NCBI RefSeq assembly: GCF_001439695.1
Contig: NZ_JYLL01000008.1
Location: 124,001-188,000, forward strand
Length of the DNA: 64,000 nucleotides
Direction: 5' to 3'
DNA from: Pseudomonas veronii
Lineage (GTDB): Bacteria > Pseudomonadota > Gammaproteobacteria > Pseudomonadales > Pseudomonadaceae
How positions within the stretch are numbered: the stretch's first letter is position 1; each line of letters begins with the position of its first letter. Of this stretch, positions 18,579 through 29,000 are shown in pieces. Both the position numbers and the translations under genes were made by a program. The notes under the pieces are model-generated. The model saw only the letters and a program-made list of their open reading frames with translations. It was not told the DNA's origin and searched no databases.

Positions 18579-19820
18579 TTGCGTCTGTTTCACACCTCCG
18601 ACTGGCACCTTGGGCAAAACCTGCATGGCCAGGAGCGCGACTTCGAACACGCCTGTTTCCTCGAGTGGCTGCTGCGTCAGCTCGGCGCGCACGCGCCGGA
18701 CGTGCTGTTGATCGCCGGCGATATCTTCGACACGGTCAACCCGCCGCTCAAGGCCCAGGAGCGGCTGTACGATTTCATCATCAGCGCCCACGAACAAACC
18801 CCCAACCTCACGATTGTGATGATCGCCGGCAACCACGACTCCGGCTCGCGCATCGAACTGCCCGCGCCGTTGATGCGCCGTTTGCGCACCCATGCCCTGG
18901 GCCGGGTGTTGTGGCTCGATGACAGGCAACTGGATACCGAGCGCTTGCTGATCCCGCTGCCCGGCGCCGACGGCAAGATCGCCGCCTGGTGCCTGGCGCT
19001 GCCGTTCCTGCGCCCGGCGGAAGTCACCGGGGCGCAACTGGGCGACGATTACCTGCGCGGTATCGGCCAGGTGCATGAGTGGCTGATTGCCGCAGCCAAC
19101 GCCAAACGCGAGCCCGGCCAGGCGCTGGTTGCCATCAGCCATGCACATATGGCCGGCGGTTCGGTGTCGGAAGACTCCGAGCGCAGCCTGATCATCGGCA
19201 ACGCCGAAGCGCTGCCCGCCAGCCTGTTCGACGCCAGCGTCAGCTATGTCGCCCTCGGCCATCTGCACAAGCCGCAGCGGGTCAACGGCGAGGAGCGCAT
19301 TCGCTACAGCGGTTCGCCGATTCCGTTGTCGTTTTCCGAAATCGGCTACCAACACCAGATTCTCGACGTGACGTTCGACGGCGCAACCCTGCTCAGCGTC
19401 GAACCGCGCCTGATCCCGCGCGCGGTCAACCTGCAACGCCTGGAAGCCGCGCCACTGGCCGATATCCTCAAGCAGCTCGGCGACTTGCCGGACATCGACC
19501 TGCTCGCCGAAACCCAACGCCAGCCGTGGCTGGAAGTGCGCGTGCGCCTCGACGAGCCGCAACCCGACCTGCGCCAGCAAATTGAAACCGCCCTGCAAGG
19601 CAAGGCCGTGCGCCTGGTGCGTATCGCTGCCGAGTACGCCGGCAAACGCGGCAGCGACGACACCGACAACCAGCGCTTGATCGAACTCGACCAGCTCACC
19701 CCCCAGGAGCTGTTCAGCCGCGCCTGGCAGGACAACTACGGCAGTGAAGTGGATGAACAGACCTTGAAGGACTTCGCGGTGCTGCTCCAGGAAGTGCAAC
19801 AGGAGGGCGAACAGCCATGA
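18579..19820 (+). CDS. sbcD: Exonuclease subunit SbcD
   Basis: 413-aa nuclease subunit of the SbcCD (Mre11-Rad50) complex, which opens DNA hairpins and trims double-strand ends. Metallophosphoesterase motifs are all present: SDWHLGQ (residues 7-13), AGDIFDT (about 46-52), AGNHDSG (about 84-90), SHAHMAGG (about 186-193) and LGHLHKPQ (about 226-233). The start is TTG at 18579 with CACGGAGC upstream; no closer ATG keeps the first phosphoesterase motif. It overlaps sbcC by 4 bases. Palindromic REP repeats, the type of structure SbcCD cleaves, lie directly upstream. Confidence 0.95.
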   Translation: MRLFHTSDWHLGQNLHGQERDFEHACFLEWLLRQLGAHAPDVLLIAGDIFDTVNPPLKAQERLYDFIISAHEQTPNLTIVMIAGNHDSGSRIELPAPLMRRLRTHALGRVLWLDDRQLDTERLLIPLPGADGKIAAWCLALPFLRPAEVTGAQLGDDYLRGIGQVHEWLIAAANAKREPGQALVAISHAHMAGGSVSEDSERSLIIGNAEALPASLFDASVSYVALGHLHKPQRVNGEERIRYSGSPIPLSFSEIGYQHQILDVTFDGATLLSVEPRLIPRAVNLQRLEAAPLADILKQLGDLPDIDLLAETQRQPWLEVRVRLDEPQPDLRQQIETALQGKAVRLVRIAAEYAGKRGSDDTDNQRLIELDQLTPQELFSRAWQDNYGSEVDEQTLKDFAVLLQEVQQEGEQP

Positions 19821-22800
19821 AGATCCTCGCCATCCGCCTGAAAAACCTCGCCTCCCTGGCCGGCCCGTTTGAGATCGACTTTACCGCCGAGCCCCTGGCC
19901 AGCGCCGGGTTGTTCGCGATTACCGGGCCGACCGGCGCCGGCAAAAGTACTCTGCTCGACGCGCTGTGCCTGGCGCTGTTCGGTGCCGTGCCACGCCTGG
20001 GCGATACCGGCCAGGCCAAGATGCCCGACGCCGACAGCGATATTTCCATCGGCGACCCGCGCACGTTGCTGCGACGCGGCACCGGCGGCGGGTATGCCGA
20101 GGTCGACTTTGTCGGCGTCAACGGCCGCCGCTACCGTGCGCGCTGGGAAGCCAACCGCGCCCGCGACAAAGCCAGCGGCAAGTTGCAGAACAGCCGGCAA
20201 AGCCTGATCGACCTGGACAGCGACCAGTTGCTGGCGAGCCAGAAAACCGAATACAAGACCCAGCTGGAGTTGGCCCTGGGCCTGAACTTCGAACAGTTCA
20301 CCCGCGCGGTGCTGCTGGCGCAGAGCGAGTTCAGCGCCTTCCTCAAGGCCAACGACAACGAGCGCAGCGAACTGCTGGAAAAGCTCACCGACACCGCGCT
20401 CTACACCCAACTCGGCCGTCGCGCCTTCGACAAGGCCAAGGACGCCAAGGACGCCCACAAACAACTGCAGGACCAGGCCACCGGCGTGGAACCCCTGGCC
20501 CCGCAAGCCCGCGCCGAGCTGGACCAACAATTGGCCCACGCGCAGCAACAGCTCAAGACCGAGCAAGCCCAGCTCAAGCAGCTGGAGCTGCAGCACACCT
20601 GGCTCAAGGAACTGCGCGAATGGCAGGAGCGCAAGCTCAGTGCCGTCGAACAGTTGCAGCAAGCCCAGCAACACTGGGACAGCCAAGGCCCGCAGCGCGA
20701 GGACTTGAGCCGCCTGGAACAGTTGGCGCCGCAGCGCCATCACTTCGCGCGCCAGGCTGAGCTCGACACCTTGCTCACGCCGCTGGCCGCGCACATTCAA
20801 GCGCAGATCGAGCAGCAAACCGATCTGCATGGCCGCCAGGAGCAAGCCCTACAACAGCAGGCATCGGCCCAAACAGCGCTGGCCGCGGCCCTGCAAGCTC
20901 AGGTCGACGCCGGGCCTTTGCTGCGCCAGGCCTTCGAGGAACAGAACACCCTCGCCCACCTGAACAAGGAACTGGCCAAGCGCAACGAGGACCAGCAACA
21001 GCACGAAACGGCCTGCGCCGAAGGTCAGGCCTTGCTCAAGGGCTTGCAGGAAAAGCACACCCACGTCGCCGAGCGCCTGCAACGCCTGGCCGCCGGCCTG
21101 GAACGCAGCGCCGCCCTCGCGCCGTTGAGCGAGGCCTGGAACGCCTACAGCGACCGCCTGCAACAACTGATGCTGATCGGCAATCGCCTGAACAAAGGCC
21201 AGGCCGAACTGCCGCAGCTTGAACAGCGCGCCACCGCCGCCGCCGAGAAGTTCGCCCAACAACGCGATGCCCTCGACCTGCTGTACCAGGAGGCCGGCGC
21301 CGAACCTCACGCCGTCGCCGAGCAGATCCAGTTACTCGCCAGCCTGCTGCAAGACAATCGCAAGCAGCAACGCGCCTTCGAAGACCTGACCCGGCTGTGG
21401 GACAACCAGCAACAGCTGGACCAGCAAGCCAGCGTGTTGACGCAAAAACTCGCGGACGCGCAACAACAACGCGATCAGTTGAACCAGACCGGCCTGCACA
21501 CCAAAGCCGAACTCACGCGCGCCGAACAGACCCTGACGGTGACCAAGCAACTGCTGGAGCGCCAGCGCCTGGCCCGCAGTGCCAGTGTCGAGGAGTTGCG
21601 CGGGCAATTGCAGGATGACCAGCCCTGCCCGGTGTGCGGCAGCCAAGCGCATCCGTATCACCAACCCGAAGCGTTGCTGCACAGCCTCGGTCGCCACGAC
21701 GAAAACGAAGAGGCGATGGCGCAGAAAGCCGTCGACAGCCTCAAGGAAAAACTCACCGAGCTGCGCGGTGAAGTCGGCGGTTTGATCGCCCAGCAAAAGG
21801 AATTCCTGCAGCAACAGGAGCAACTGGCAATCCAACAGCAAGCCCTGGCGCCGAGCCTGGACGCACACCCGCTGGCGGCTGCGCTGTTCAATCAGGAGGC
21901 GGCCCGGCGCGGCGCCTGGCTGGCCCAGCAGCTCAGTCAACTGACGCAAAACATCACCCAGGACGAGCAACGCCAAGGCGCCTTGCTCAACCTGCAACAA
22001 AACGCCGGGCGCCTGCAGCAACAGCTGCAAGCCGCCCAGGACGCCAGCCAGCAGGCGCGCCAGTTACTGATCGACCAGCAACGCGAACTGGCCAACGACC
22101 GCGAACGCCTCGACGAAGAACTCCAGGCGTTCGCCAGCCTGTTGCCGACCGAGACACTCGAGGGCCTGCGCAGCGAACCGGCGGCGACCTTCGTGCAGTT
22201 GGACCAACAGGTCGGTCAGCGCCTCGAACAGTTGGCCCATCAGCGCGATGAACTGGCCGAGCAACAAGCGCGTCAGCAGGCGATCGAGAAAGAACACACC
22301 CATCAGCAACATCGCCAGCAGCAACTCGACGCATTGCGCCAGCAGGTCAGCGAACTGGCCGCCCAGCAACACGCGGCCCAGGAAAAACTCACCCGCCTGC
22401 TCGGTGAACACCCACGCGCCGAAGACTGGCAACAGCAACTCGAACAGGCCGTGGCGCAGTCTCGGCAAAGCGAAGCCGACGCCAATCAACAGTTGCAGGA
22501 CATCCGCAACGCCTTGATCCAACTGGCCGCCGACCTCAAGGCCCAGCAAGACCGCCAGCACACGCTGCACGCCGAACAACACGCGCTCGCGACACGCTTG
22601 GGCGAGTGGCGCGCCCTGCACCCCGACCTGGACGACGCCGGGCTCAAGCGCCTGCTGGCCTTGGACGAGGCCCATGCCAGCGCACTGCGCCAGCAACTGC
22701 ACAACAGCGAAAAAGCCGTCGAGCAAGCCCGGGTTCTGCTGCAAGAGCGCGAACAACGCCTGGCCGAGCACCAGGCGTTGCACAACGGCAACCTCGACGC

Positions 22801-23455
22801 CGAACAACTGGACGCCCAACTGGCCACGCTCAACCAGCAACTGGCCGAGGGCGAAAAACACTGCGCCGAACTGCGCGCGCGGCAATCCGAAGACCAGCGC
22901 CGCCAGGACGCCAACCACGCCCTGGCCGAACAGATCACCAAGGCTTATGAAGAATGGCAACGCTGGGCGCGCCTCAACGCGCTGATCGGCTCGGCCACCG
23001 GCGACACCTTCCGCAAGATCGCCCAGGCCTACAACCTCGATTTGCTGGTACACCACGCCAACGTGCAACTGCGCCAACTGGTGCGCCGCTACCGCCTCAA
23101 ACGCGGCGGCAGCATGCTCGGCCTGCTGGTGAGGGACACGGAAATGGGCGACGAACTGCGCTCAGTGCATTCGTTGTCCGGCGGCGAGACGTTCCTCGTC
23201 TCCCTGGCGCTGGCGCTGGGCCTGGCGTCGATGGCCTCGAGTACCTTGAAGATCGAGTCGTTGTTTATCGACGAAGGTTTCGGCAGCCTCGACCCGGAAT
23301 CCCTGCAATTGGCCATGGACGCGCTGGACGGCCTGCAAGCCCAGGGCCGCAAGGTGGCGGTGATTTCCCACGTACAGGAAATGCACGAGCGCATTCCGGT
23401 GCAGATCCAGGTCAAGCGTCAGGGCAATGGTTTGAGCACCGTGGAGGTGAAGTGA
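19817..23455 (+). CDS. sbcC: Exonuclease subunit SbcC
   Basis: 1212-aa SMC-like ATPase subunit of SbcCD. Walker A GPTGAGKS lies at residues 37-44. Two very long Gln/Ala/Leu-rich coiled coils flank a zinc-hook CPVC motif near residues 604-607. The C-terminal lobe has the ABC signature SLSGGETF (about 1118-1125) and Walker B ESLFIDEGFGSLDPES (about 1146-1161). ATP-driven opening of the head lets SbcD reach DNA ends. The ATG overlaps the sbcD stop; the TGA overlaps the GTG of the next gene. Length is slightly above E. coli SbcC (1048 aa) because of longer coils. Confidence 0.95.
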   Translation: MKILAIRLKNLASLAGPFEIDFTAEPLASAGLFAITGPTGAGKSTLLDALCLALFGAVPRLGDTGQAKMPDADSDISIGDPRTLLRRGTGGGYAEVDFVGVNGRRYRARWEANRARDKASGKLQNSRQSLIDLDSDQLLASQKTEYKTQLELALGLNFEQFTRAVLLAQSEFSAFLKANDNERSELLEKLTDTALYTQLGRRAFDKAKDAKDAHKQLQDQATGVEPLAPQARAELDQQLAHAQQQLKTEQAQLKQLELQHTWLKELREWQERKLSAVEQLQQAQQHWDSQGPQREDLSRLEQLAPQRHHFARQAELDTLLTPLAAHIQAQIEQQTDLHGRQEQALQQQASAQTALAAALQAQVDAGPLLRQAFEEQNTLAHLNKELAKRNEDQQQHETACAEGQALLKGLQEKHTHVAERLQRLAAGLERSAALAPLSEAWNAYSDRLQQLMLIGNRLNKGQAELPQLEQRATAAAEKFAQQRDALDLLYQEAGAEPHAVAEQIQLLASLLQDNRKQQRAFEDLTRLWDNQQQLDQQASVLTQKLADAQQQRDQLNQTGLHTKAELTRAEQTLTVTKQLLERQRLARSASVEELRGQLQDDQPCPVCGSQAHPYHQPEALLHSLGRHDENEEAMAQKAVDSLKEKLTELRGEVGGLIAQQKEFLQQQEQLAIQQQALAPSLDAHPLAAALFNQEAARRGAWLAQQLSQLTQNITQDEQRQGALLNLQQNAGRLQQQLQAAQDASQQARQLLIDQQRELANDRERLDEELQAFASLLPTETLEGLRSEPAATFVQLDQQVGQRLEQLAHQRDELAEQQARQQAIEKEHTHQQHRQQQLDALRQQVSELAAQQHAAQEKLTRLLGEHPRAEDWQQQLEQAVAQSRQSEADANQQLQDIRNALIQLAADLKAQQDRQHTLHAEQHALATRLGEWRALHPDLDDAGLKRLLALDEAHASALRQQLHNSEKAVEQARVLLQEREQRLAEHQALHNGNLDAEQLDAQLATLNQQLAEGEKHCAELRARQSEDQRRQDANHALAEQITKAYEEWQRWARLNALIGSATGDTFRKIAQAYNLDLLVHHANVQLRQLVRRYRLKRGGSMLGLLVRDTEMGDELRSVHSLSGGETFLVSLALALGLASMASSTLKIESLFIDEGFGSLDPESLQLAMDALDGLQAQGRKVAVISHVQEMHERIPVQIQVKRQGNGLSTVEVK

Positions 23456-24054
23456 GCGAGGCGCTGCTGTACTCGTTTCGCCGTTGCCCCTACGCGATGC
23501 GCGCCCGCCTGGCCCTGCGCTATTGCGGCGTGCCGCTGCGGATTGTCGAAGTCAGCCTCAAGGCCAAGCCGGCCGAGATGCTCGCACTGTCGCCCAAAGG
23601 CACGGTGCCGGTGTTGAGCGTCGACGGTCGGGTGATCGACGAAAGCCTGGACATCATGCGCTGGGCCTTAGCGCAAAACGATCCGCAAGACTGGTTGCTA
23701 CAGGGTGATCCCGCGGTGCAGGCGCTGATTGCCGAGAATGACCTGGGCTTCAAACATCACTTGAATCGCTACAAGTATGCCGAGCGCTACCCGGAGCGGC
23801 CGATGGAAGCGTATCGGGCCGACGGTGAGGTGTTTTTGCAGAAGCTGGAGGCGTTGCTGGCTGACCGTGCGTATTTGCTCGCCGATCATCCAAGCCTTGC
23901 GGATATGGCTGTGGCGCCGTTTGTGCGGCAGTTTGCCCATGTCGATCGGGAGTGGTTTACGCGCACCTCATATCGACGGGTGCAGGCGTGGTTGCAGTGG
24001 TTTCTGGACTCGCCGCTGTTTATCGCGGTGATGGCCAAGCCTGAATCTGCCTGA
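23452..24054 (+). CDS. Glutathione S-transferase-like protein coupled to sbcC
   Basis: 200 aa from a GTG at 23452 that overlaps the sbcC stop (GTGA), with GTGGAGGTGA upstream. The N-terminal thioredoxin-fold domain contains FRRCPYAMRARLAL (about residues 8-21), an omega/glutaredoxin-2-like Cys-Pro-Tyr active site, and a VPVLSVDGRVIDESLDIM segment that binds the glutathione gamma-glutamyl group. The C-terminal all-helical domain ends near residue 195. Translation coupling with sbcCD is unexpected for a detoxification enzyme. The substrate is unknown. A hairpin terminator follows at 24061. Confidence 0.82.
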   Translation: MSEALLYSFRRCPYAMRARLALRYCGVPLRIVEVSLKAKPAEMLALSPKGTVPVLSVDGRVIDESLDIMRWALAQNDPQDWLLQGDPAVQALIAENDLGFKHHLNRYKYAERYPERPMEAYRADGEVFLQKLEALLADRAYLLADHPSLADMAVAPFVRQFAHVDREWFTRTSYRRVQAWLQWFLDSPLFIAVMAKPESA

Positions 24055-24060
24055 ATCGAT

Positions 24061-24086
24061 GTGGGAGCGGGCGCGCCGGCTCCCAC
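24061..24086. terminator. Bidirectional hairpin between convergent genes
   Basis: GTGGGAGC (24061-24068) and GCTCCCAC (24079-24086) form an 8-bp stem with a 10-base GC-rich loop, 6 bp after the gst stop and 8 bp beyond the stop of the convergent small gene. Confidence 0.6.
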
Positions 24087-24093
24087 AGGGCGC

Positions 24094-24273
24094 TCAGTAC
24101 TGGGTTTTGTGATCCAGTGCGGCGTAGAAGTTGGCACTCTGTTGCAGGTATTTCTGGGTGTAGGCGCTGGTGCTGGATTGTTTGCCGATGATGTTCACGC
24201 TGGCCGCAGCTGGCAGTGCAACAGTGGCGGAAACAGCGGAGGCGGCGATGATCGAGAAGAGATTGAAGTTCAT
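24094..24273 (-). CDS. Small secreted peptide (59 aa), unknown function
   Basis: 59-aa product starting at the ATG at 24273-24271. Residues 1-24 form a clear Sec signal peptide (hydrophobic FSIIAASAVSATVALPAAAS). The mature part is about 35 residues, rich in Gln, Ser, Tyr and Asn, with no cysteine. AAGGG lies upstream of the start. Short exported proteins of this shape recur in Pseudomonas without assigned function. It sits alone between the gst and lactonase genes, flanked by hairpins on both sides. I cannot name a family. Confidence 0.65.
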   Translation of the reverse strand: MNFNLFSIIAASAVSATVALPAAASVNIIGKQSSTSAYTQKYLQQSANFYAALDHKTQY

Positions 24274-24401
24274 GTCGGTAACCCTTGTGTTCGTTTGGTT
24301 GAGTGGCCGGGGAGGCCTTGGAACTCAACTTACGCCCGAGGGTTGGGCCTTAGAAATGCTTTGAAACAGTAGCTGTTATTAATCGAATTAATAAAGAGGA
24401 T

Positions 24402-24424
24402 CAGGCCCCGCCGTGCGGGGCCTG
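24402..24424 (-). terminator. Rho-independent terminator of the lactonase-fold gene
   Basis: CAGGCCCCG (24402-24410) pairs perfectly with CGGGGCCTG (24416-24424) around a 5-base loop. Read leftward the stem is followed by a T-rich stretch, 5 bp after the stop at 24429. Confidence 0.75.
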
Positions 24425-24428
24425 TGGC

Positions 24429-25604
24429 TTATTGACGCACCAGGAACTTGAGGTCGCTGGGCGCATCGATCGGTAGTTTTTGCACGGTTTTGCCGAGCAG
24501 GCCGGTGTGTGGATCGCGTTCGATCACCACGATTTCATTGCTTTTCTGGTTGGCGACCAGCAGGAACTTGCCGCTCGGGTCCAGGCTGAACTCGCGCGGA
24601 TGGTCGCCGTCCACGGAACGGCGCTGCAGTTCCTTGAGATGCGCGGTCGCCGGATCAATGCTGAACACCAGCAACTGATTGGCGGTGCCGCGATTGCTCA
24701 CGTACAGGAACTTGCCATCGCTGGAAGCATGCAGCGCCGCGCCGGCCTTGTCGGACACCGGTTGCCCGGCGGCGAAGTCCACCAGCTGGGTTTGGTTGAG
24801 CGTGCCGTCGTGGTAATCGAACACCGCGACCTGAGCGCTCATCTCGGTGGTCAGCCAGGCATGCTTGCCGTCCGCGCTGAACAGCAAATGCCGCGGGCCG
24901 CTGCCCGGCGGCAAAGGCACCGATGCCGGGTTGGCCGGGGTCAGGGGCTGCTCAGGGTTGGCCTTGGGATCGTAGCGGTAGGCAAACACCTTGTCCGCGC
25001 CGAGATCCTGCACAAACACATACTTGCCATCCGGCGCCGGCACCACCGAATGCACATGGTTGGACGCCTGGCGTTGCGGGTTGACCCGGCTCGCCGGGTG
25101 CCCGCTCAACTGCACGGGCGCCGCCAGTTTGCCTTGGGCGTCCAGCGGCAGAATCGCCAGGCTGCCGCCCGGGTCTTCAAGCACCGAATAGTTGGCGACG
25201 AACAGGTAGCGGCCATCGGCGGCCACGCTGGAATGCGTCGGCTCGCTGCCCAGGCTTTGAACCTGATTGATCAGCGTGAGCTGATGGTTCTGCGGGTCGA
25301 TGCGGTAGCTGCTGACGCGACCGACCGCGTCCTGTTGGCCGGGGCCGTTTTCATTGACGACAAACAGATGCTGCTGATCCTTGGAGACCGTCAGCCAGGA
25401 CGGGTTGGCCGTTTTTGCCGCCAATACCGGCTGGCCCTGGAACCGCCCGGTGCGGCTGTCGAATTGCAGGCGATAGATCCCTTCGCTGCTGCCGGCGGTG
25501 TAGCTGCCGACCAACAGTTCATAGGTGTCGGCCGGTGCGGCCTGTGCCGACATCGCCCCGACGCTGCCCGCGATCAACAAGGGCCAGAATTTACGCATCA
25601 GCAT
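24429..25604 (-). CDS. Exported lactonase-fold protein (6-phosphogluconolactonase/YbhE family)
   Basis: 391 aa from the ATG at 25604, which has GAGG 9 bases upstream; starts at 25622, 25613 and 25598 are also in frame. The signal peptide ends near ...SAQA. The rest is a seven-bladed propeller of the lactonase_7 family. Blade strings include YELLVGSYTAGSSEGIYRL (first blade), GSEPTHSSVAADGRYLFVAN and SGPRHLLFSADGKHAWLTTE. YbhE hydrolyses 6-phosphogluconolactone in the cytoplasm, but this protein is exported, so the sugar-phosphate role is doubtful and another lactone may be the substrate. The gene overlaps the upstream DUF5629 gene. Confidence 0.82.
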   Translation of the reverse strand: MLMRKFWPLLIAGSVGAMSAQAAPADTYELLVGSYTAGSSEGIYRLQFDSRTGRFQGQPVLAAKTANPSWLTVSKDQQHLFVVNENGPGQQDAVGRVSSYRIDPQNHQLTLINQVQSLGSEPTHSSVAADGRYLFVANYSVLEDPGGSLAILPLDAQGKLAAPVQLSGHPASRVNPQRQASNHVHSVVPAPDGKYVFVQDLGADKVFAYRYDPKANPEQPLTPANPASVPLPPGSGPRHLLFSADGKHAWLTTEMSAQVAVFDYHDGTLNQTQLVDFAAGQPVSDKAGAALHASSDGKFLYVSNRGTANQLLVFSIDPATAHLKELQRRSVDGDHPREFSLDPSGKFLLVANQKSNEIVVIERDPHTGLLGKTVQKLPIDAPSDLKFLVRQ

Positions 25605-25878
25605 CCGCTTCATCCTCTTCATTATTATTGGCGGTGATTGCGCTCATGCAGACCAGACGGTGCTCGCCCACATCACCGGTCAGCGTCCAGCTTTGCAGAG
25701 TCTCATCGAAGACCGCGGCCTGCAGCTGTTCCAGACTGAAACTCCAGCGTTTTTGCGCACGGCCATCCATGGCGATGATCAGCAGCTTTTTTTCATCCAG
25801 TGCGAACTCGAAGGCATGCAGCCCGTCGATTTCAAGCATGTCGCTGGTGGCAAGGACGGCCGTCAAAGTAGTAGTCAT
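25591..25878 (-). CDS. DUF5629 family protein
   Basis: 95 aa from the ATG at 25878. Alternating strands (about 8-55) contain MLEIDGLHAFEFALDE and a WSFSLEQLQAAVFDETLQSW segment. The tail is strongly acidic (NNNEEDEADADA). It matches my recollection of DUF5629, a small Pseudomonas family of unknown function. The 3' end overlaps the start of the lactonase-fold gene by 14 bp, so the two are probably translated from one message. No signal peptide is visible. Confidence 0.7.
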   Translation of the reverse strand: MTTTLTAVLATSDMLEIDGLHAFEFALDEKKLLIIAMDGRAQKRWSFSLEQLQAAVFDETLQSWTLTGDVGEHRLVCMSAITANNNEEDEADADA

Positions 25879-26019
25879 CACAGTCTTTCATCAGGTTCAA
25901 AGGGCTAATGATAGGCCACTTTGCCGCCAGGACCTAAAACCATAACCGGCTACCGCATCGGCGCCACACCGCGGATTACCGTGCAAGGGCACGTCTTTAT
26001 TCAACGTAAAGGAATACCC

Positions 26020-29000
26020 ATGCCAGACCACAATCTCCCCCTCGCCGCCGACCCGCTGCGGGAAGCGCTTGAAGCCCAGTTTCTCAAGCGTCCGACACTG
26101 CGCGCAGTCACCGCGCAGATGCTGGCGCGCAACCTGGCGGAGAAATATCCGCCGTTGACACACCCCCTCGCCGACCTGCGACTGGCCGTACCCCGTGACG
26201 GTGGCGGGCGGGCGTTGCTGCCGTTGCTGGAGGTCGCGCTGGACCATCTCGCCGACGGCAGCTTTCCCGATGTGTCGACGCGCCACGGCCTGGATAGCTA
26301 CTTGAGCGATGCCAGCGGCACGCGGCTCGGTTATCCGGCCAATGGCGCCCACGCCTATGATCTTGACGTCATCGAAGCCGTCATTCGCGAACTGCCGTCG
26401 CTGCTGTTTATCGGCTTCCAAGACGCCATGGCCACCTATTGGGGCGAAGACAGCGACGCCCGCGGCAGCCGCTGGAAATGGCTGGCCGACGTGCTGCAAG
26501 GCACGCTGCTCGACGCCGCCGCACGCCACGCCCAACCGTTGGGCATCCTCAATACGCTGGCGCGCTACCCAGACCGTGCCACCCGCGCGCGCCGCCCGGC
26601 CCCCGACAACGCGATTCATGCCTATACGCTAGAGGCGCACCTGACGCGCGCAGGCAGCCTGCTCACGCTGCAAGCGAGCGACCTGCTGGTGGTGTGCCGC
26701 GAGCAGGTGTTGCTGTGCCGTCTGTCCGGCGCAATCGAGGCCTACCCTGACCTGGACGCCTTCGGCCAGGCCTGGGCCGACCACCTGCAACAGCGCTTCA
26801 GCGTCGACAGCATCACCTGGCAGCAGTACGAACCCGACGGCAATATTTTCGAGGTCCAGGCCGCGCTGATCCTCAACCAGCAATTGGAGGACCTGGCCGC
26901 CCTGCAACTCCCGGCCAACAGCACGGTGCAGGCCTTGGAACAACAGTTTGCCGCCATCACCCAACCGGCGCGGTTTTTCGCCAGCGCCCGCGGCACGGCG
27001 CTGGCCACGCTGGCGTCCCTCCAGGCCGCCCTGCCCGACTGGCTGCAACGCGCCAGCGCCGCCGACCGCCTGGCTTACCGCGAATGCCTGCTTGAACAGG
27101 CCGGGATCAAGCGCCAGACCCTCGGCGATTCCGACTTCGATGGCCTGGAAACCCTGCATAGCTATGCCGCCGAGCACTTGAACCATCAACTGTGCCTGGA
27201 TCGCGCTGTCGCCCTGGGCGGCCAGCGTACCTGCAACGACGCGGCACGCGCTGCCGGCTACCGGGCCGACGAGTTGACCCTGACCTTTCATGTCGCGGTG
27301 GGCAGCCTTGCAGGTGGTTACCTCGCGCCGGTATCCATGAGCCTGGTGGACCTGGCGCTGAAGAACCTGTCGGGAAGCCCCAGAGGCCGCATGACGCTCA
27401 GCCATCGCAGCGGCCGGGCGCTCGAAGCGTGGTTGACGCCCGCCTACGTGCTGCAACTGGTCCAGCGTGTGGACATCGGCAACAACTATCCCGCCTACCT
27501 GCGCCGGGAACTGATGGGCGACACCGCCGCCGCGCGCAAACGCCAGCGGCTGTTCAACCAACAGCGGCCCCTGCACCTGAAAACCCAGGCGCTGGAGCAC
27601 GCGCTCCGCGGCGAAGCCGGCCTGACCGCGCGCGGCGCGCGCTGTGTGCGGGCACTGCTCGCAACCAACCCGCTGGCACGCCGGGTCGATGGCGACGAAA
27701 TGGTCATCCGCCCCCTGGCCTTTCTACGCACGCCGGCAGCCATAGCGGACGTGGTACAGAACATGTTCATCATCGAACCGCTCGACACCCGGCTGGGGCC
27801 GCACCTGCTGTACCGTCCGGCCTATCGCGACGCGCTGCTCGAGTTCAGCAGCCGCGAACACCTGCTGGCGGCCATTGTGCAACCCGGTGCGCTACAGGAC
27901 AGCGTGCTGACCTGGCTGCCCGACCCGGCCAGGGCGATCTACAGCAACGGCGGGTTCAGCCAGCCGCACATCCTGCGCATCGGCATCGGTTCGGAGTTCG
28001 ACCGGCTGCCCGAGGTGCCCAAACCCGCAGAATTGGCGCCGGCCGGCGATGCGAGCGGCGACGAAATCCTGCAAGCGCTCAACCACGGCAGCCTGATGGA
28101 CTATCTGTTCGGCTGCGAAACCCGCCAGTTGCTGGACCAGGCCGAGCGCGAATCGACCTCGAATGCGCAAAGCCGCTGGGCGTTGATCCTCGAAGGCATG
28201 CAATTGGGCTTCAACACCTTGTTGATGGCCGTGCGCGGCCCCCTGGCGACGATCGGCTGGCTGATCCAGGCGACGCAAAGCCTGACCCAGGACCTGCTGG
28301 CGCTGGAGAGCCCTGACCCTACGGCGAAAGAGCTGGCGTGGGTCGACCTGCTGCTCAATATCGGCATGCTGCTGGTGCATCAAGGCCCCCTCAGCGCGCA
28401 CAGTGCCAGCCCGCCGCTCGACGAACAGCCCGTCACGCGCGCGCCCTTCCGACGCCCGCCCGGCCTGGCAACCCGCCATGCAGCGGCGGTCGAACGCGGC
28501 GTCATCGGCCTGCCCAGCGAACCACCCGGCGGTGGCCGCACGCCGTTGGACTTCGACCATTCGTTGGCCGGCGACACCGCCGCGGCCGCGCTGCTGGAGA
28601 AACTGCGCGCCGTCAACGTGCCGTGGCCCGTGCCCGCTCCCGCGCCACTCGACACCGGGCCTCACCAAGGCTTGTACCGCATCAACGGCCTGTGGCATGC
28701 CTCGGTGGCCGGGCTGTTATTCAGGGTCAGCATCGTCCCGGGTTTTGCTGACGTGTTCATCGTTCATCCGCAAAAACCCGAACATCCCGGGATTTTGCTG
28801 AGAACCGATGGCAACGGCCATTGGTCGCTGGACCGCGGGCTCAAACTGCTGGGTGGCGGGCCCAAGCGCCTGGCCGCCTTGCGCGAAGAAAACCTGCGCA
28901 AGAAACAAGAAGTGCTCGCCCGGGTGCAAGTGCTCAGTGAAGACATGCAGCACCTGATGGCGCCATTCCAGGCAGCGAGCACGCAGATATCTCCCGCCCT

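Noticed and set aside
18042..19799. Long minus-strand frame with repetitive Gly/Arg segments across the REP repeats and sbcD
   Set aside because: The repetitive part is translation of tandem repeats, and the rest is antisense to sbcD.
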